Of a stretch of 64,000 nt of DNA, positions 37,698 to 46,346 are shown piece after piece. Below the pieces are notes generated by a model. The model was given only the letters and a program-made list of their open reading frames with translations. It was not told the origin of the DNA and made no database searches. The position numbers were made by a program, and so were the translations under genes. How positions within the stretch are numbered: position 1 is the stretch's first letter; each line of letters begins with the position of its first letter. Source of the DNA: Bdellovibrio sp. GT3 (GTDB taxonomy: Bacteria > Bdellovibrionota > Bdellovibrionia > Bdellovibrionales > Bdellovibrionaceae); the NCBI RefSeq assembly GCF_037996765.1, contig NZ_JBBNAD010000004.1, positions 1 through 64,000 on the forward strand. Direction: 5' to 3'.

Positions 37698-37964
37698 ATG
37701 AAGTGTCCACATTGCAAAGATAAAGATCTGGTTATGAGCGAGCGCAAGGGTGTTGAGATTGATTACTGCCCTGAGTGCCGTGGGATTTGGCTTGATAAGG
37801 GTGAGTTGGATAAAATTTTGGATCGCTCACAAAAAGAAGAAGCTCAGGCTTCTGCGCAGAGTGCTCAACGTCCCCAACAGCAGACTCAGTACACGGCGCC
37901 TTCTTATGGTGATGGTTATAAGTACAAACGTAAGAAATCATTTTTTGAAGAGCTGTTTGACTAG
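37698..37964 (+). CDS. Small zinc-ribbon protein (TFIIB-type zinc finger)
   Basis: This 88-residue protein starts at ATG 37698 behind AAAGGTGGG. Residues 1-40 hold two CxxC pairs (MKCPHC, YCPECRGIWLDKGELDK), the exact pattern of the zf-TFIIB family of small bacterial proteins. A Gln-rich linker follows and the C-terminus is KKSFFEELFD, a conserved terminal motif in these proteins. The function is not established. Confidence 0.88.
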   Translation: MKCPHCKDKDLVMSERKGVEIDYCPECRGIWLDKGELDKILDRSQKEEAQASAQSAQRPQQQTQYTAPSYGDGYKYKRKKSFFEELFD

Positions 37965-38074
37965 TTCTCTTTAACCCAAAAGGATGCGATGTAGTCAGTG
38001 TGGCGCATCGAGTCGCGCGGGGTGAAGGCGCAGCGAATTGTGGCAGTAGAACGGCAATTCACGCCATTTGCGTG
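37961..38074 (-). pseudogene. Possible C-terminal remnant of a formylglycine-generating-enzyme-like gene
   Basis: A 37-codon open stretch without start codon reads CRSTATIRCAFTPRDSMRHT then DYIASFWVKEN. It resembles the last strand region of SUMF1/FGE-sulfatase-like proteins (RCAFRP..., DYIGFRV). It begins right after an in-frame stop and its own stop overlaps that of the zinc-ribbon gene. Similarity is by eye only; it may be chance. Confidence 0.25.
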
Positions 38075-38136
38075 TCAATTCCATGAATTCCTCTGCAATT
38101 ATTGACAACGTTTCGCCAAACCTTTAGTCCCTGCGC

Positions 38137-38580
38137 ATGGTTAAAATTATTCTAAATCTGTTTATCGTTTCATTGGCTGTTCCTGCGTTTGCGTGTCCTG
38201 AGTTGCGAGGCAATTTTGATTGCGTATCTGATTCAGGTCCGGTGAATTCTTTTATCATTAGCAAGGGCGCTGAAAAGGGCCAGGTCACTTATCAGATTAA
38301 TGGAACCAAGCTTGTCGCGAACGGTATTCCCGAAACTCGTCACAAAGGTGATGGCTTCCCAACGACCTACACGACTTCCTGTGAAGGCGAAAGTCTGCGC
38401 GCTCGTATGCAGACTCAAGTATCCTCCGCGATCTGTCCATCACTGCCATTGGAAATTGATTCCATCACGGTTTTCACACGTAAAGGTGATGACATCATCA
38501 TGGATGACGTAACAATGACGTCCTGCCCGGACCGCGCACCAATGCATATTCGCCACATCTTCATCTGCAAAAGAAAGTAA
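38137..38580 (+). CDS. Small secreted protein upstream of subtilase
   Basis: This 147-residue protein has a signal peptide (about 1-19, ending FACPEL). Residue 20 is Cys, but the surroundings (PAFAC) fit ordinary cleavage better than lipidation. Six further cysteines, including NFDCVSD, TTSCEGE and TSCPDR, suggest disulfide bonding. I recognise no family. Nine bases separate it from the subtilase gene, so the two are probably co-transcribed; a role as inhibitor or chaperone is only a guess. Confidence 0.7.
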   Translation: MVKIILNLFIVSLAVPAFACPELRGNFDCVSDSGPVNSFIISKGAEKGQVTYQINGTKLVANGIPETRHKGDGFPTTYTTSCEGESLRARMQTQVSSAICPSLPLEIDSITVFTRKGDDIIMDDVTMTSCPDRAPMHIRHIFICKRK

Positions 38581-38589
38581 GGAATTGAA

Positions 38590-40185
38590 ATGAAATATTC
38601 TGCACTGATCACATTCGCTTTGTTGTTCGCGATTTCTTCGGCGAACGCAGCTACTTTCTTGATGTCATTTAAAGAACCGGCACGTGCGCAGGAATTCAAA
38701 ACCACAATTCAAGCACTGCACTTGCCAGGCTTGGAGCTTCAGGATGATCTGGCTGAGATGAAAGTTTTGATTGTTAAAGCGGATAGCAAAGAACAAATTC
38801 TGCGTTTCGCTGACAGCGGAGATCTTCTGTTTATTGAAGCTCAAAAAACATTCGCAGCTCCACGCGTGCAGATTCTGCCAACTCCGGTGTCTGGTTTGAC
38901 CAGAATGACATTGATGAGCAATGAAGCGCCAGTTTCCAAAGGCTTGAAAATGATCAAAGCCCCGGAAGCGTGGGGCATGACTCGTGGTAAAGGTGCGCGT
39001 GTGATGGTGATCGATTCAGGTATCGATAGAAATCATCCCGTATTCGCAGGTCGCATAGAACAGGTTCGTAACTTCACTGACGGTGATCCCCAGGACGTTA
39101 CTGATACTGAAGCCCATGGAACTCACGTTGCAGGTATCATCGCAGGTAAATCTGCAGGCGAAGCTTTGGGCGTGGCTCCAGAGGCAACACTCTTGATTGC
39201 CAAAGTCTGTGGTGCCAAGGGTTGTTCATCGGATGCTGTGGCCAAAGCATTGTCATGGGCCTTGCGCGAAGATGTCGACGTGGTGAACATGTCTTTGGGT
39301 GGTTCTGGAAGTGTGGTTGAATCATTCATGGTTAAGCAATTGGACGGAAAACAAATTCCAGTCGTAGCAGCCATGGGAAATCACGGCCGCGAAGTGACGC
39401 CAATGCCAGCAGGATATCCGGGTGTATCCGGTGTCGGTGCGGTTGATTTTGAAAGTAAGCGTGCGGAGTTTTCAAACTGGAGTGTCGCTTTGGATTTGAT
39501 GGCCCCGGGTGTGGGAATCCGTTCCTCTGTTCCGTTGGGCACTGGTCGCGTGGCAGTGGCAAGCTTTCAGAACTCCAATGGATCTTTCCAGGTGCTTCCG
39601 TCGGTTACATTTAGCGGAGTGCCAGTGGCTGCATTGAATCAGTCGTCTGTGTTTGCGGAATACGGTACCGTTCAGGATTTGGCGAAGGTTTCCGTTGCTG
39701 GTAAAATCCTGGTTGTGAAACGCGGTAATTTGCCATTGCTGGATAAAATTAAAAATGCCCAGACAGCAGGTGCCGCGGCTTTGATCATTTGCAATAATGA
39801 AGGAGCACTGGTGAGTGGTTCCTTGAGCGAAGATCCAAATGAAATCAAAATTCCAGTGATCATGGTCGAGAAATCTTCGGGTGAAGCTTTGCTTGCAGAG
39901 CTGGTGAAAGCTCCGGCTGCGATTGTGCGCCTTGAGATCCAAGGGGCTGATTACGCTGAATTCAGCGGTACATCCATGGCATCACCTTATGTCGCAGGAG
40001 TTGTGGCATTGATGAGATCTGTAGCTCCAGGTATTACTTCTTGGAAGACTCGTCAAATCATGGAGGGCACGGCCACTCCGCTTAAAACTGAAATTCCCAA
40101 TCAGACCGGTAAAGGTCTTGTGAATGCAAAAGCTTCCGTTGATGGTGCCTACGCCGTTCGTAAGAAGTACAACAAGCGAAAATAG
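38590..40185 (+). CDS. Secreted subtilisin-like serine protease with PA domain
   Basis: This 531-residue preproenzyme has a signal peptide (about 1-20), an I9-like propeptide (about 21-95), and an S8 catalytic domain with all three residues: VMVIDSGIDRNHP (Asp), AHGTHVAGIIAG (His) and FSGTSMASPYVAG (Ser). A protease-associated domain (about 330-450, VAGKILVVKRGNLPLLDKI) is inserted between the His and Ser parts, as in S8 family members of the lactocepin type. It is likely a secreted digestive protease. A strong terminator follows. Confidence 0.94.
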   Translation: MKYSALITFALLFAISSANAATFLMSFKEPARAQEFKTTIQALHLPGLELQDDLAEMKVLIVKADSKEQILRFADSGDLLFIEAQKTFAAPRVQILPTPVSGLTRMTLMSNEAPVSKGLKMIKAPEAWGMTRGKGARVMVIDSGIDRNHPVFAGRIEQVRNFTDGDPQDVTDTEAHGTHVAGIIAGKSAGEALGVAPEATLLIAKVCGAKGCSSDAVAKALSWALREDVDVVNMSLGGSGSVVESFMVKQLDGKQIPVVAAMGNHGREVTPMPAGYPGVSGVGAVDFESKRAEFSNWSVALDLMAPGVGIRSSVPLGTGRVAVASFQNSNGSFQVLPSVTFSGVPVAALNQSSVFAEYGTVQDLAKVSVAGKILVVKRGNLPLLDKIKNAQTAGAAALIICNNEGALVSGSLSEDPNEIKIPVIMVEKSSGEALLAELVKAPAAIVRLEIQGADYAEFSGTSMASPYVAGVVALMRSVAPGITSWKTRQIMEGTATPLKTEIPNQTGKGLVNAKASVDGAYAVRKKYNKRK

Positions 40186-40206
40186 ATTATTTGAGTTTTT
40201 AAAAAC

Positions 40207-40239
40207 AAAAAGGCCGAAGTTAAAAACTTCGGCCTTTTT
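40207..40239. terminator. Bidirectional rho-independent terminator
   Basis: A 14-bp stem (AAAAAGGCCGAAGT / ACTTCGGCCTTTTT) with a 5-base loop lies between the convergent subtilase and malate dehydrogenase genes. Confidence 0.9.
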
Positions 40240-40265
40240 TATTTAATCGTTCTGACTAAATTGAA

Positions 40266-41273
40266 TTACAGCATTGAAGCGACTGCGTCTTTTTCTTCAG
40301 TCAGCTCTTTCAATGTGTTGTTCATTTTCTCGCGAGAGAAAGCGTCGATCTCAAGACCTTTAACGATCTCGTATTCGCCGTTTTTGCAAGTCACTGGGAA
40401 ACCGTACATGATGCCTTCTGGAATGTCGTAAGAACCGTCAGAAGGGATACCCATAGTAACCCACTCGCCATTAGTGCCCAACCACCAGTCATGGATGTGA
40501 TCAACAGCTGCGGAAGCCGCAGAAGCTGCAGAAGACAAACCGCGAGCTTCGATGATCGCAGCGCCACGTTTACCAACAACAGGGATGAAAGTATCTTTGT
40601 TCCAAGCATCACCTTCAGTCGTGCCAAGTTTTAGCAACTCAGGAACTTTTGCACCGTCAGCTGTTGCAAAGCGAACGTCCGGGTACATAGTTGGACTGTG
40701 GTTACCCCAAACTGCAACTTTTTTGAAAGAAGCAACTGGTTTGCCAGTTTTAGTAGCCAACTGAGACAATGCGCGGTTGTGATCCAAACGAAGCATTGCT
40801 GTGAAGTTTTTCGCTTTTACGCGACCGTGCTTCATTGCAGATTTCATTGCGATGTAAGCGTTTGTGTTTGCCGGGTTACCAACAACCAAAACTTTTACAT
40901 TTGGATTCGCGTGTTTACCGATAGCTTCACCTTGAACTGTGAAGATTTGACCGTTTGCAGTCAGAAGATCCTTACGTTCCATGCCTGGGCCGCGAGGACG
41001 TGCGCCAACCAGAAGAGCGATGTCAGCATCTTTGAATGCCACAGCTGGATCGCCAGTAGCGATCATGGAATGCAATAGAGGGAACGCGCAGTCATCAAGC
41101 TCCATCATCACGCCTTTAAGCGCTTTTTGAGCTTTCTCGTCTGGGATCTCTAGAAGTTGAAGAATAACTGGTTGGTCTGCACCCAACATCGCGCCACTTG
41201 CGATGCGGAATAGTAGGGCATAACCGATTTGGCCTGCAGCGCCTGTGACTGCAACACGTACTGGAGCTTTCAT
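40266..41273 (-). CDS. mdh: Malate dehydrogenase
   Basis: This 335-residue enzyme oxidises malate to oxaloacetate with NAD in the TCA cycle. It belongs to the cytosolic-type group: [20 protein letters not shown] (NAD-binding), [18 protein letters not shown] with the substrate Arg residues, [19 protein letters not shown] and [12 protein letters not shown] with the catalytic His. The length is normal and there are no changes in key residues. It is a single gene. Confidence 0.97.
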   Translation of the reverse strand: MKAPVRVAVTGAAGQIGYALLFRIASGAMLGADQPVILQLLEIPDEKAQKALKGVMMELDDCAFPLLHSMIATGDPAVAFKDADIALLVGARPRGPGMERKDLLTANGQIFTVQGEAIGKHANPNVKVLVVGNPANTNAYIAMKSAMKHGRVKAKNFTAMLRLDHNRALSQLATKTGKPVASFKKVAVWGNHSPTMYPDVRFATADGAKVPELLKLGTTEGDAWNKDTFIPVVGKRGAAIIEARGLSSAASAASAAVDHIHDWWLGTNGEWVTMGIPSDGSYDIPEGIMYGFPVTCKNGEYEIVKGLEIDAFSREKMNNTLKELTEEKDAVASML

Positions 41274-41483
41274 GATCTAAATCCTTTCGATTTTAGCTAA
41301 TTCAAAGAATTTAGACCTCTAAACCCGCGTCGTCACGACTCATGGAGCTTAAATTGACTTTTGACTGGTGGCGAAAACCTGAAGTGCCCCCATAATTAGT
41401 CCAGAGAGTCCTGTAAGTGCATGATAATACTTAAAATATCAAAAAATACTTGGCACTATCAATAAGTTATCAGGGAGCATTTG

Positions 41484-42299
41484 ATGTGCCAGTTATTAGG
41501 AATGAACTGCAACGTACCCACGGATATCTGCTTTTCGTTTTCGGGTTTTAAAGCTCGCGGCGGGCGCACGGACGTGCACCAGGACGGTTGGGGGATTGCC
41601 TTCTTTGAAGGCAAAGGCGTGCGCCAGTTTCTGGATCCTTTGCCGTCGGCTCATTCACCTGTGGCGGAACTGGTTCGCAACTATCCAATAAAATCCACGA
41701 ACGTCATCGCGCACATTCGAAAAGCCACGCAAGGAGTGGTTTCCTTGGAAAACACCCACCCCTTCATGCGTGAACTGTGGGGGAGTTACTGGGTCTTTGC
41801 TCATAATGGAAATATTTTGAACTTCGATCCTGTATTGGATGGAACGTTCCGGCCGGTGGGAAACACCGACAGTGAAAAAGCATTCTGCTGGATCATGCAA
41901 GGTCTGCAAAAGAAATTCGGGGATGTGTTTCCGGATCAAGACAAACTATTTTCAACCATTCATGAACTGACTTTGCAAATTGGCCCCCACGGAGAGTTCA
42001 ATTTTCTTTTGACGAATGGGGACTACCTCATTGCCCATGCTTCGACAAATCTGACGTACATCGTTCGCAAGGCGCCGTTCTTAACCGCGGAACTTAAGGA
42101 TGAAGACCTGACGGTGGACTTTAATTCGGTGACGACCCCTTTGGATCGCGTCGCAATTATCGCGACAGCACCACTGACCAATAATGAGCAATGGACCAAC
42201 ATGAAGCCCGGCAGCCTATGGATCTTTCGTGATGGGCAGGTGCTGGACAGTCGAGACACTATTCCCGGTCCTGCGGAAAAAATAAAGGCATGTCCTTAG
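41484..42299 (+). CDS. Class II glutamine amidotransferase (YafJ type)
   Basis: This 271-residue protein starts at ATG 41484 behind GGGAG; a TTG one codon earlier would place Cys at residue 3 and spoil the active site. After Met removal Cys2 is the nucleophile (MCQLLGMNC). HQDGWGIAFFEG, IAHIRKAT and FAHNGNI are the conserved glutaminase motifs. No synthase domain is attached, as in YafJ, so the acceptor reaction is unknown. It is convergent with the next gene after only 11 bases. Confidence 0.92.
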   Translation: MCQLLGMNCNVPTDICFSFSGFKARGGRTDVHQDGWGIAFFEGKGVRQFLDPLPSAHSPVAELVRNYPIKSTNVIAHIRKATQGVVSLENTHPFMRELWGSYWVFAHNGNILNFDPVLDGTFRPVGNTDSEKAFCWIMQGLQKKFGDVFPDQDKLFSTIHELTLQIGPHGEFNFLLTNGDYLIAHASTNLTYIVRKAPFLTAELKDEDLTVDFNSVTTPLDRVAIIATAPLTNNEQWTNMKPGSLWIFRDGQVLDSRDTIPGPAEKIKACP

Positions 42300-42310
42300 A
42301 TATTTGTGAA

Positions 42311-43237
42311 TTACTGAAACGGCAGAATACCTTGCTGCAGGGATTCCTTCATTAGAGGACGTAAAGTATCCATAGCCTTGAATCCAGCAAAGACAATCTC
42401 GAATTCCAGATCGATTTTACCGTGCCACATTTCCGTGTGAGAAGTGGCATTGTAGGTGTTGATCTCAACTTCTCCTCGCCGATAGGCTTCCAGCAGTTGC
42501 TGCCTTGAATACGGGATCATGTAAGGTTGCTGTCTATTGAACTTGAAATAGTTGACGGCAAAATGTGTTCTGGCACCAAAGCTACCAATTCGAAATGGTT
42601 GATCTTCGAGCCATTGCTCACGTTCTATTTGATTCATCACGCGGGATAGTTTGATTTGCTCGGGGAGGCTTGAAATGAAAACCTCTCCCTGATCGATGGT
42701 TTTCACCGAGTCGTTTTCCAAATAAGATGCCTTGTAGCGTTTCACGACAGGCTCTGCGCTTTTCATATCCTGACGATACTGAAAACTCAGATCAATAAAT
42801 GCCGCATGTCCATTGGAGCGAATTCTTTCGAATTCAATGTCACCATCGATTTTGCTGCGAAGTTTGACGATAAACAGGCCATAGCCATCGACATAGTCCC
42901 CTGGGATCAGCTTAACTTCCTCAACCAAAAAGTCAGTCATACGCAGGCGATTGTAAGCGCGGCCCAATTCGATTTCTTTGGAGTTGGCATGCAGAACGGT
43001 TTCCGCCAATTTGGCGATATTGGCTTTGGTCGTATCCGAGGCGGTTGATTGTTCCAGCAAGCTTTTGCTAATGAGGCGTTTATAGAAGCCACGGGGTACA
43101 GACGGGATTTCCTCGGCAAAAACATGTTCGCAGCTATGGGCACCATGGGAGTGAATTGGCAATACAGCTGTCAAGAATATGAACAGCCAATAAGCTGTCT
43201 TCAGTATTAGGCAAGATAGGTGCGATTTGAATTTCAT
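42311..43237 (-). CDS. Secreted hypothetical protein
   Basis: This 308-residue protein has a long N-terminal signal segment (helix about 12-30, then SHGAHSCEH). The mature part is mixed alpha/beta with no recognised motif; it has only one Cys after the signal. FGARTHFAVNYFKFNRQQPY and a Gly-rich start of a possible beta-sandwich are the most regular parts. I recognise no family. It is divergent from the OmpA-like gene at 43370. Confidence 0.7.
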   Translation of the reverse strand: MKFKSHLSCLILKTAYWLFIFLTAVLPIHSHGAHSCEHVFAEEIPSVPRGFYKRLISKSLLEQSTASDTTKANIAKLAETVLHANSKEIELGRAYNRLRMTDFLVEEVKLIPGDYVDGYGLFIVKLRSKIDGDIEFERIRSNGHAAFIDLSFQYRQDMKSAEPVVKRYKASYLENDSVKTIDQGEVFISSLPEQIKLSRVMNQIEREQWLEDQPFRIGSFGARTHFAVNYFKFNRQQPYMIPYSRQQLLEAYRRGEVEINTYNATSHTEMWHGKIDLEFEIVFAGFKAMDTLRPLMKESLQQGILPFQ

Positions 43238-43369
43238 GCTTTTAGCGATTGCAACTTCAGGGCCTTAAACATGACATACCAATGCCAATATACACAATGG
43301 TGGTGATAGGCTTTCAAGGAGAACCTAGGCAGTATTTCATTACAGATTTTAACAACAAAGGAGTACGTA

Positions 43370-43912
43370 ATGAATTTCAAGTCTATGTTCGGTTCTTTGG
43401 TTATTGTTGCAGGCTTCACGACAAGTACGGCATTCGCACTGGATACTGAGACGGAGTCTGCTAGCAAGGCGCTCGGTGCGAAAATGGTTTCAGAGGTCTC
43501 ATTTGAGGAAGGTAAATCCACATTGACTGAAACAGCAAAAACCGACATCCGCAATATGGTGAGCGAAGCAAGCAAGAAGGGCAAAATTGACGAACTGAAA
43601 GTGGCTGTATGGGCGGACCGCGAATATCCGACCGAAGGCACGAAGGCCTCCAAGCAGGATGTGAAGTTAGCCAACGACCGTGCTCGTGTGATGAAAGACT
43701 TTATCAAAGATGAGTTAAAAGTGAGCTCGGTGGAAACATACAATATGACAGAGCGTCCAAATGCTCTTCAAAAGTTTATTAAAACCGATACTGCAAAAAC
43801 AAAAACCGCAATGGAAGCCTCAGGGGCAGCTCCGCGCACGACGGATGAAACCGGTTTCATGGGCAGAAAAGCCAAATCATCCAATGCTGTTATTATGGTT
43901 TACATGAAGTAA
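43370..43912 (+). CDS. Small periplasmic protein with divergent OmpA-like domain
   Basis: This 180-residue protein has a signal peptide (about 1-23, AFA-LDT). The mature part follows the outline of an OmpA C-terminal domain: VSFEEGKSTLTETAKTDI (strand and helix 1), LKVAVWADREYP in place of the usual 'GYTD' strand, and KLANDRARVMKDFIKDEL matching 'LSxxRAxxVxxFL'. The Asp of WAD and Arg of DRARV could still serve in peptidoglycan binding, but the Gly and Asn landmarks are lost. AAAGGAG precedes the ATG. It may be a soluble relative with a different ligand. Confidence 0.7.
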   Translation: MNFKSMFGSLVIVAGFTTSTAFALDTETESASKALGAKMVSEVSFEEGKSTLTETAKTDIRNMVSEASKKGKIDELKVAVWADREYPTEGTKASKQDVKLANDRARVMKDFIKDELKVSSVETYNMTERPNALQKFIKTDTAKTKTAMEASGAAPRTTDETGFMGRKAKSSNAVIMVYMK

Positions 43913-43928
43913 GTGAGTTCCAAATAAA

Positions 43929-43957
43929 AAAATCCCCGGCGATGAACCGGGGATTTT
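43929..43957. terminator. Bidirectional rho-independent terminator
   Basis: An 11-bp stem AAAATCCCCGG/CCGGGGATTTT with a 7-base loop lies between two convergent genes. Confidence 0.88.
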
Positions 43958-44019
43958 CAGATTTAGTACTTACGATGCTTCACGTGTGGCATTCGTATCC
44001 AACGATGAAGTCTTTATTG

Positions 44020-44211
44020 CTATTTATTCTGCTTAAAAATCTCATCAATGTTCGCATGAAGCTTCGAAGTCAGACTTTCCATCAAAACCTTCGTGAAGTC
44101 CTCCAGCGTATCAACTGATTCAAAAGTTTCTTCAAGCAATTCAGCCTCAGTCGTCAGCTGTTCAGGAATATCAGTCAGAACCTTATTTTTAGGGTCTTGA
44201 GAATTAGCCAT
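44020..44211 (-). CDS. Small acidic hypothetical protein
   Basis: This 63-residue, strongly acidic, predicted all-helical protein (TEAELLEETFESVDTLEDF) has a perfect AGGAGG ribosome site 6 bases before its ATG, which is the main reason to accept it. It follows the 174-residue gene by 8 bases and is surely co-transcribed. No family is recognised. Confidence 0.7.
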   Translation of the reverse strand: MANSQDPKNKVLTDIPEQLTTEAELLEETFESVDTLEDFTKVLMESLTSKLHANIDEIFKQNK

Positions 44212-44219
44212 TGTGCCTC

Positions 44220-44744
44220 CTACTGAAGCGTTTCTGTTTGTTTTTGTTCTGCACGAGCTCTTGCACTGTTGATGCTGGCAGCGCCGTAGCGTAGGAATTC
44301 TTCACGTGTCAGTTTTTTTGCGATGGCCGTGATTTCAGGTGTTAGCCCCGCAACCTCGGTTTTTGCCAAGTCAGGGAATCTCATCACGACTCCTGCATTG
44401 AAAGAATGCATGGCCGCCGTCTGCTTGCCACCCAACGCTTCATAAAATTGAATCGCCCAAAAGATCGTCATGTCGTTTAGATCTTGCCGAATGCCAGAGA
44501 AGGTTTTTAATGAATCGAAGGAAATATCTGCGATTTCCAAGTTTTGCACCTGTGGCAGGTCTTTATCTGCCGCCAGCTCGCGTACGATTTGTAAGCCGGA
44601 TTCAGCAACTGTATGGATCGCAATCGGGTGATGACCTTGAAAGAGCATTTCAATGGCGCTTTCAATTTGGATTTTAGCAACTTCCAGGGGGGTAGCACCA
44701 ATAGCGACAACGTCATCACCGATTTCAAATTTTTTACTGATCAT
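44220..44744 (-). CDS. Hypothetical helical protein
   Basis: This 174-residue soluble protein is mostly helical. The stretch QIESAIEMLFQGHHPIAIHTVAESGLQIV recalls a widespread but uncharacterised proteobacterial family whose members place small residues and His before an 'A..eil' helix; I give this only as a resemblance. It is first in a two-gene unit with the acidic 63-residue protein. The ribosome site is weak (GTGAG). Confidence 0.7.
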   Translation of the reverse strand: MISKKFEIGDDVVAIGATPLEVAKIQIESAIEMLFQGHHPIAIHTVAESGLQIVRELAADKDLPQVQNLEIADISFDSLKTFSGIRQDLNDMTIFWAIQFYEALGGKQTAAMHSFNAGVVMRFPDLAKTEVAGLTPEITAIAKKLTREEFLRYGAASINSARARAEQKQTETLQ

Positions 44745-44857
44745 AAGCGCTCACTTTTCTCATTGATTCGACTTAAATAGCTGAGCTGGGCCGTTTTTTG
44801 AAGTGAATTTGCAGGGCTATTGGGTGAGGTGAAGCCTTTACAGAGGAACTTTAAAAT

Positions 44858-45505
44858 GTGCTAAAGCAAAATGGAGGAAGCTATTTTGGAAATAAAAAAC
44901 CCAGTGATTCCACTGGGTTTAAATATAAAGATAATAAATTGTTACTTCTGCGAAGCAGAAGTGTAGACAGCCATTTTTCCCAGCCAAAGGCTGGAGAGAA
45001 AAATGGTCGCCCGAACCCACCCTTATGCGAACCTTTCCAACTATTTGATATTGTTAAGATAAACTTCCATACAAAAGAAGATAATTCGAAGGAAATAGCC
45101 GTTCTCTATCGAAAAGGGCTGTCACTGCGCGATATAGGCAAAGAGCTAAATATCTCCAAAACAATGGTTAGAAGTAATTTACTTAAAGATGGCGTAGAAC
45201 TCCGTCCCAAGGACCCAACCCCTGCCCAGGTCAGCCAATGGCGAATTCGAAAAACGAAATCACCGCCGCCCTTTGGATATTGTTACTTCCAAGGGGAGCT
45301 AGTTAAGAACCCGATTGAGTACGACGTATTACTTAAGATTCATCGTCAGTGGAAAGAGGGGCGGGATGCCAATGAAATCACTCGCTACCTCAATACGAAG
45401 AAGCTCAAGCCTCGGAAGGCCAAAGCTTGGCACAATAAAGCAGTCAAAAAGATCTTGGCGAGATTTGAATCAAAAAAAATTGTTATCAAAGGAGAAAAAA
45501 TATGA
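44858..45505 (+). pseudogene. Serine recombinase fragment (helix-turn-helix plus recombinase domain)
   Basis: From about 45085 onward this frame encodes IAVLYRKGLSLRDIGKELNI, a resolvase-type helix-turn-helix, then PPFGYCYFQGELVKNPIEYD and ITRYLNTKKLKPRK, the start of the 'recombinase' DNA-binding domain of large serine recombinases. The catalytic domain with its Ser nucleophile is absent. Upstream of 45049 the frame crosses three hairpins and looks non-coding. Only a late in-frame ATG (45164) exists. The stop overlaps the start of the 56-codon gene at 45502 (ATGA), so translation through this point was once, or still is, real. A matching C-terminal piece lies at 53566. Confidence 0.6.
44897..45006. 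repeat. Cluster of three perfect hairpins at left edge of the accessory region
   Basis: Three inverted repeats follow one another: 44897-44920 (AAACCCAGTG/CACTGGGTTT), 44944-44962 (ACTTCTGC-GAA-GCAGAAGT) and 44971-45006 (CCATTTTTC and CCAGCC against GGCTGG and GAAAAATGG). The first could be a terminator. The whole cluster resembles structured ends of mobile elements. It lies just left of the recombinase fragment. Confidence 0.55.
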
Positions 45506-45672
45506 ACTTATCAGATTTAATTTTTTGGAGCGCCACAATCATTACCGGACTCACAGGGGCATACAACATTGACGATATTCAAAGAGTCGTTTTGAAAGCT
45601 CAGGCAAAGATCTTATATGAATCGAGAACCTCTACGTGGGGAAGTCCCAGAGTATTTTCTGATAAAGATTAG
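45502..45672 (+). CDS. 56-residue hypothetical protein coupled to the recombinase fragment
   Basis: This short gene has an AAGGAG ribosome site 7 bases before its ATG and overlaps the upstream stop codon (ATGA). It encodes MNLSDLIFWSATIITGLTGA, a possible single membrane helix, then a basic amphipathic region ending VFSDKD. I recognise no family. The coupling suggests that it belongs to the former mobile element rather than to the metal operon. Confidence 0.5.
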   Translation: MNLSDLIFWSATIITGLTGAYNIDDIQRVVLKAQAKILYESRTSTWGSPRVFSDKD

Positions 45673-45708
45673 CTTTTTGTTGAGCCTTGAAATTCAAAGA
45701 TAGAATTG

Positions 45709-45748
45709 ATGTCCGATTTAGAGGGATTTTTTATTCTGAATCGGACAT
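45709..45748. repeat. 10-bp inverted repeat with 20-base loop
   Basis: ATGTCCGATT (45709-45718) and AATCGGACAT (45739-45748) are perfect inverted copies. They lie between two genes that point at each other and just outside the minus-strand gene remnant. They could act as a terminator or mark a recombination end. Confidence 0.45.
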
Positions 45749-45753
45749 AGAAC

Positions 45754-46032
45754 CTACTTTGCCAACCATTGAGCATAAGCTTGAATGTCGATCATGGGAA
45801 CAGTTCCGCTAAATTGAAGTTGGTAAATCAATTTAAACAAAAAAGCTGTGGCAGGCTTTCCACCTTCGTGCACAACATACTTTTTATCCGCATCGAGATG
45901 AAAGTATCCGTGAGCAGCAACACAACCGATGTCTATGCTTTGGATGAAAAGTGGTCCCTTAATCCGAAACTGAATCTTTGCCTCGGAAAACCCAGTTCGA
46001 AACGGAAAAAGAAAGTCGAAAAAAGGTAATAT
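45754..46032 (-). pseudogene. Gene remnant without start codon
   Basis: On the minus strand 92 codons stay open from just after a TAA to a TAG at 45754, with protein-like composition: IKGPLFIQSIDIGCVAAHGY, FHLDADKKYVVHEGGKPATA, then LIYQLQFSGTVPMIDIQAYA. The only ATG is 12 codons before the end, so no normal start exists. It looks like the C-terminal part of a protein that lost its N-terminus when the region was rearranged. The opposite-strand frame here (45769-46029) is a shadow. No family is recognised. Confidence 0.45.
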
Positions 46033-46042
46033 TTAGGATCGG

Positions 46043-46333
46043 CTATTTCTTTTCGACGGAACAAATTTCTGTAAGCTCAATATGGTCTTCGAACTCAACC
46101 TCGTAATGTTGGTTGTCGCGAGTCTTAGTAACAGCCCCTTCTCCGGCCAAGGCACTTTTACAGAGTTTTACTTTCGCTCCAGTGCATGTTTTTTTATAGG
46201 CAAGAACGCGATCACCTTCCTTAAGTTGGTGAGAGGTATAGAGAATGAGCGCGCGATGGTTATCAATTTTCGATTCAATGACTCCGGCGAAAGCCGCATG
46301 AAATAGAGTGGAAATTAAAATAAAATTTATCAT
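46043..46333 (-). CDS. Small secreted protein at end of metal efflux operon
   Basis: This 96-residue protein starts at ATG 46333 behind ACGGAGC, 13 bases after the channel gene. A signal peptide covers about 1-15 (FHAAFAG). The mature part has three cysteines (KTCTGAKVKLC, EICSVEKK) and a likely small beta-fold (GDRVLAYKKTC). It is the last intact gene of the minus-strand metal operon. No family is recognised. Confidence 0.65.
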   Translation of the reverse strand: MINFILISTLFHAAFAGVIESKIDNHRALILYTSHQLKEGDRVLAYKKTCTGAKVKLCKSALAGEGAVTKTRDNQHYEVEFEDHIELTEICSVEKK

Positions 46334-46346
46334 AAAAGCTCCGTTC

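Noticed and set aside
45769-46029. Plus-strand frame of 86 codons with a Lys-rich end
   Set aside because: The opposite strand shows a much more protein-like frame over the same bases (the start-less remnant). The plus frame has no ribosome site.
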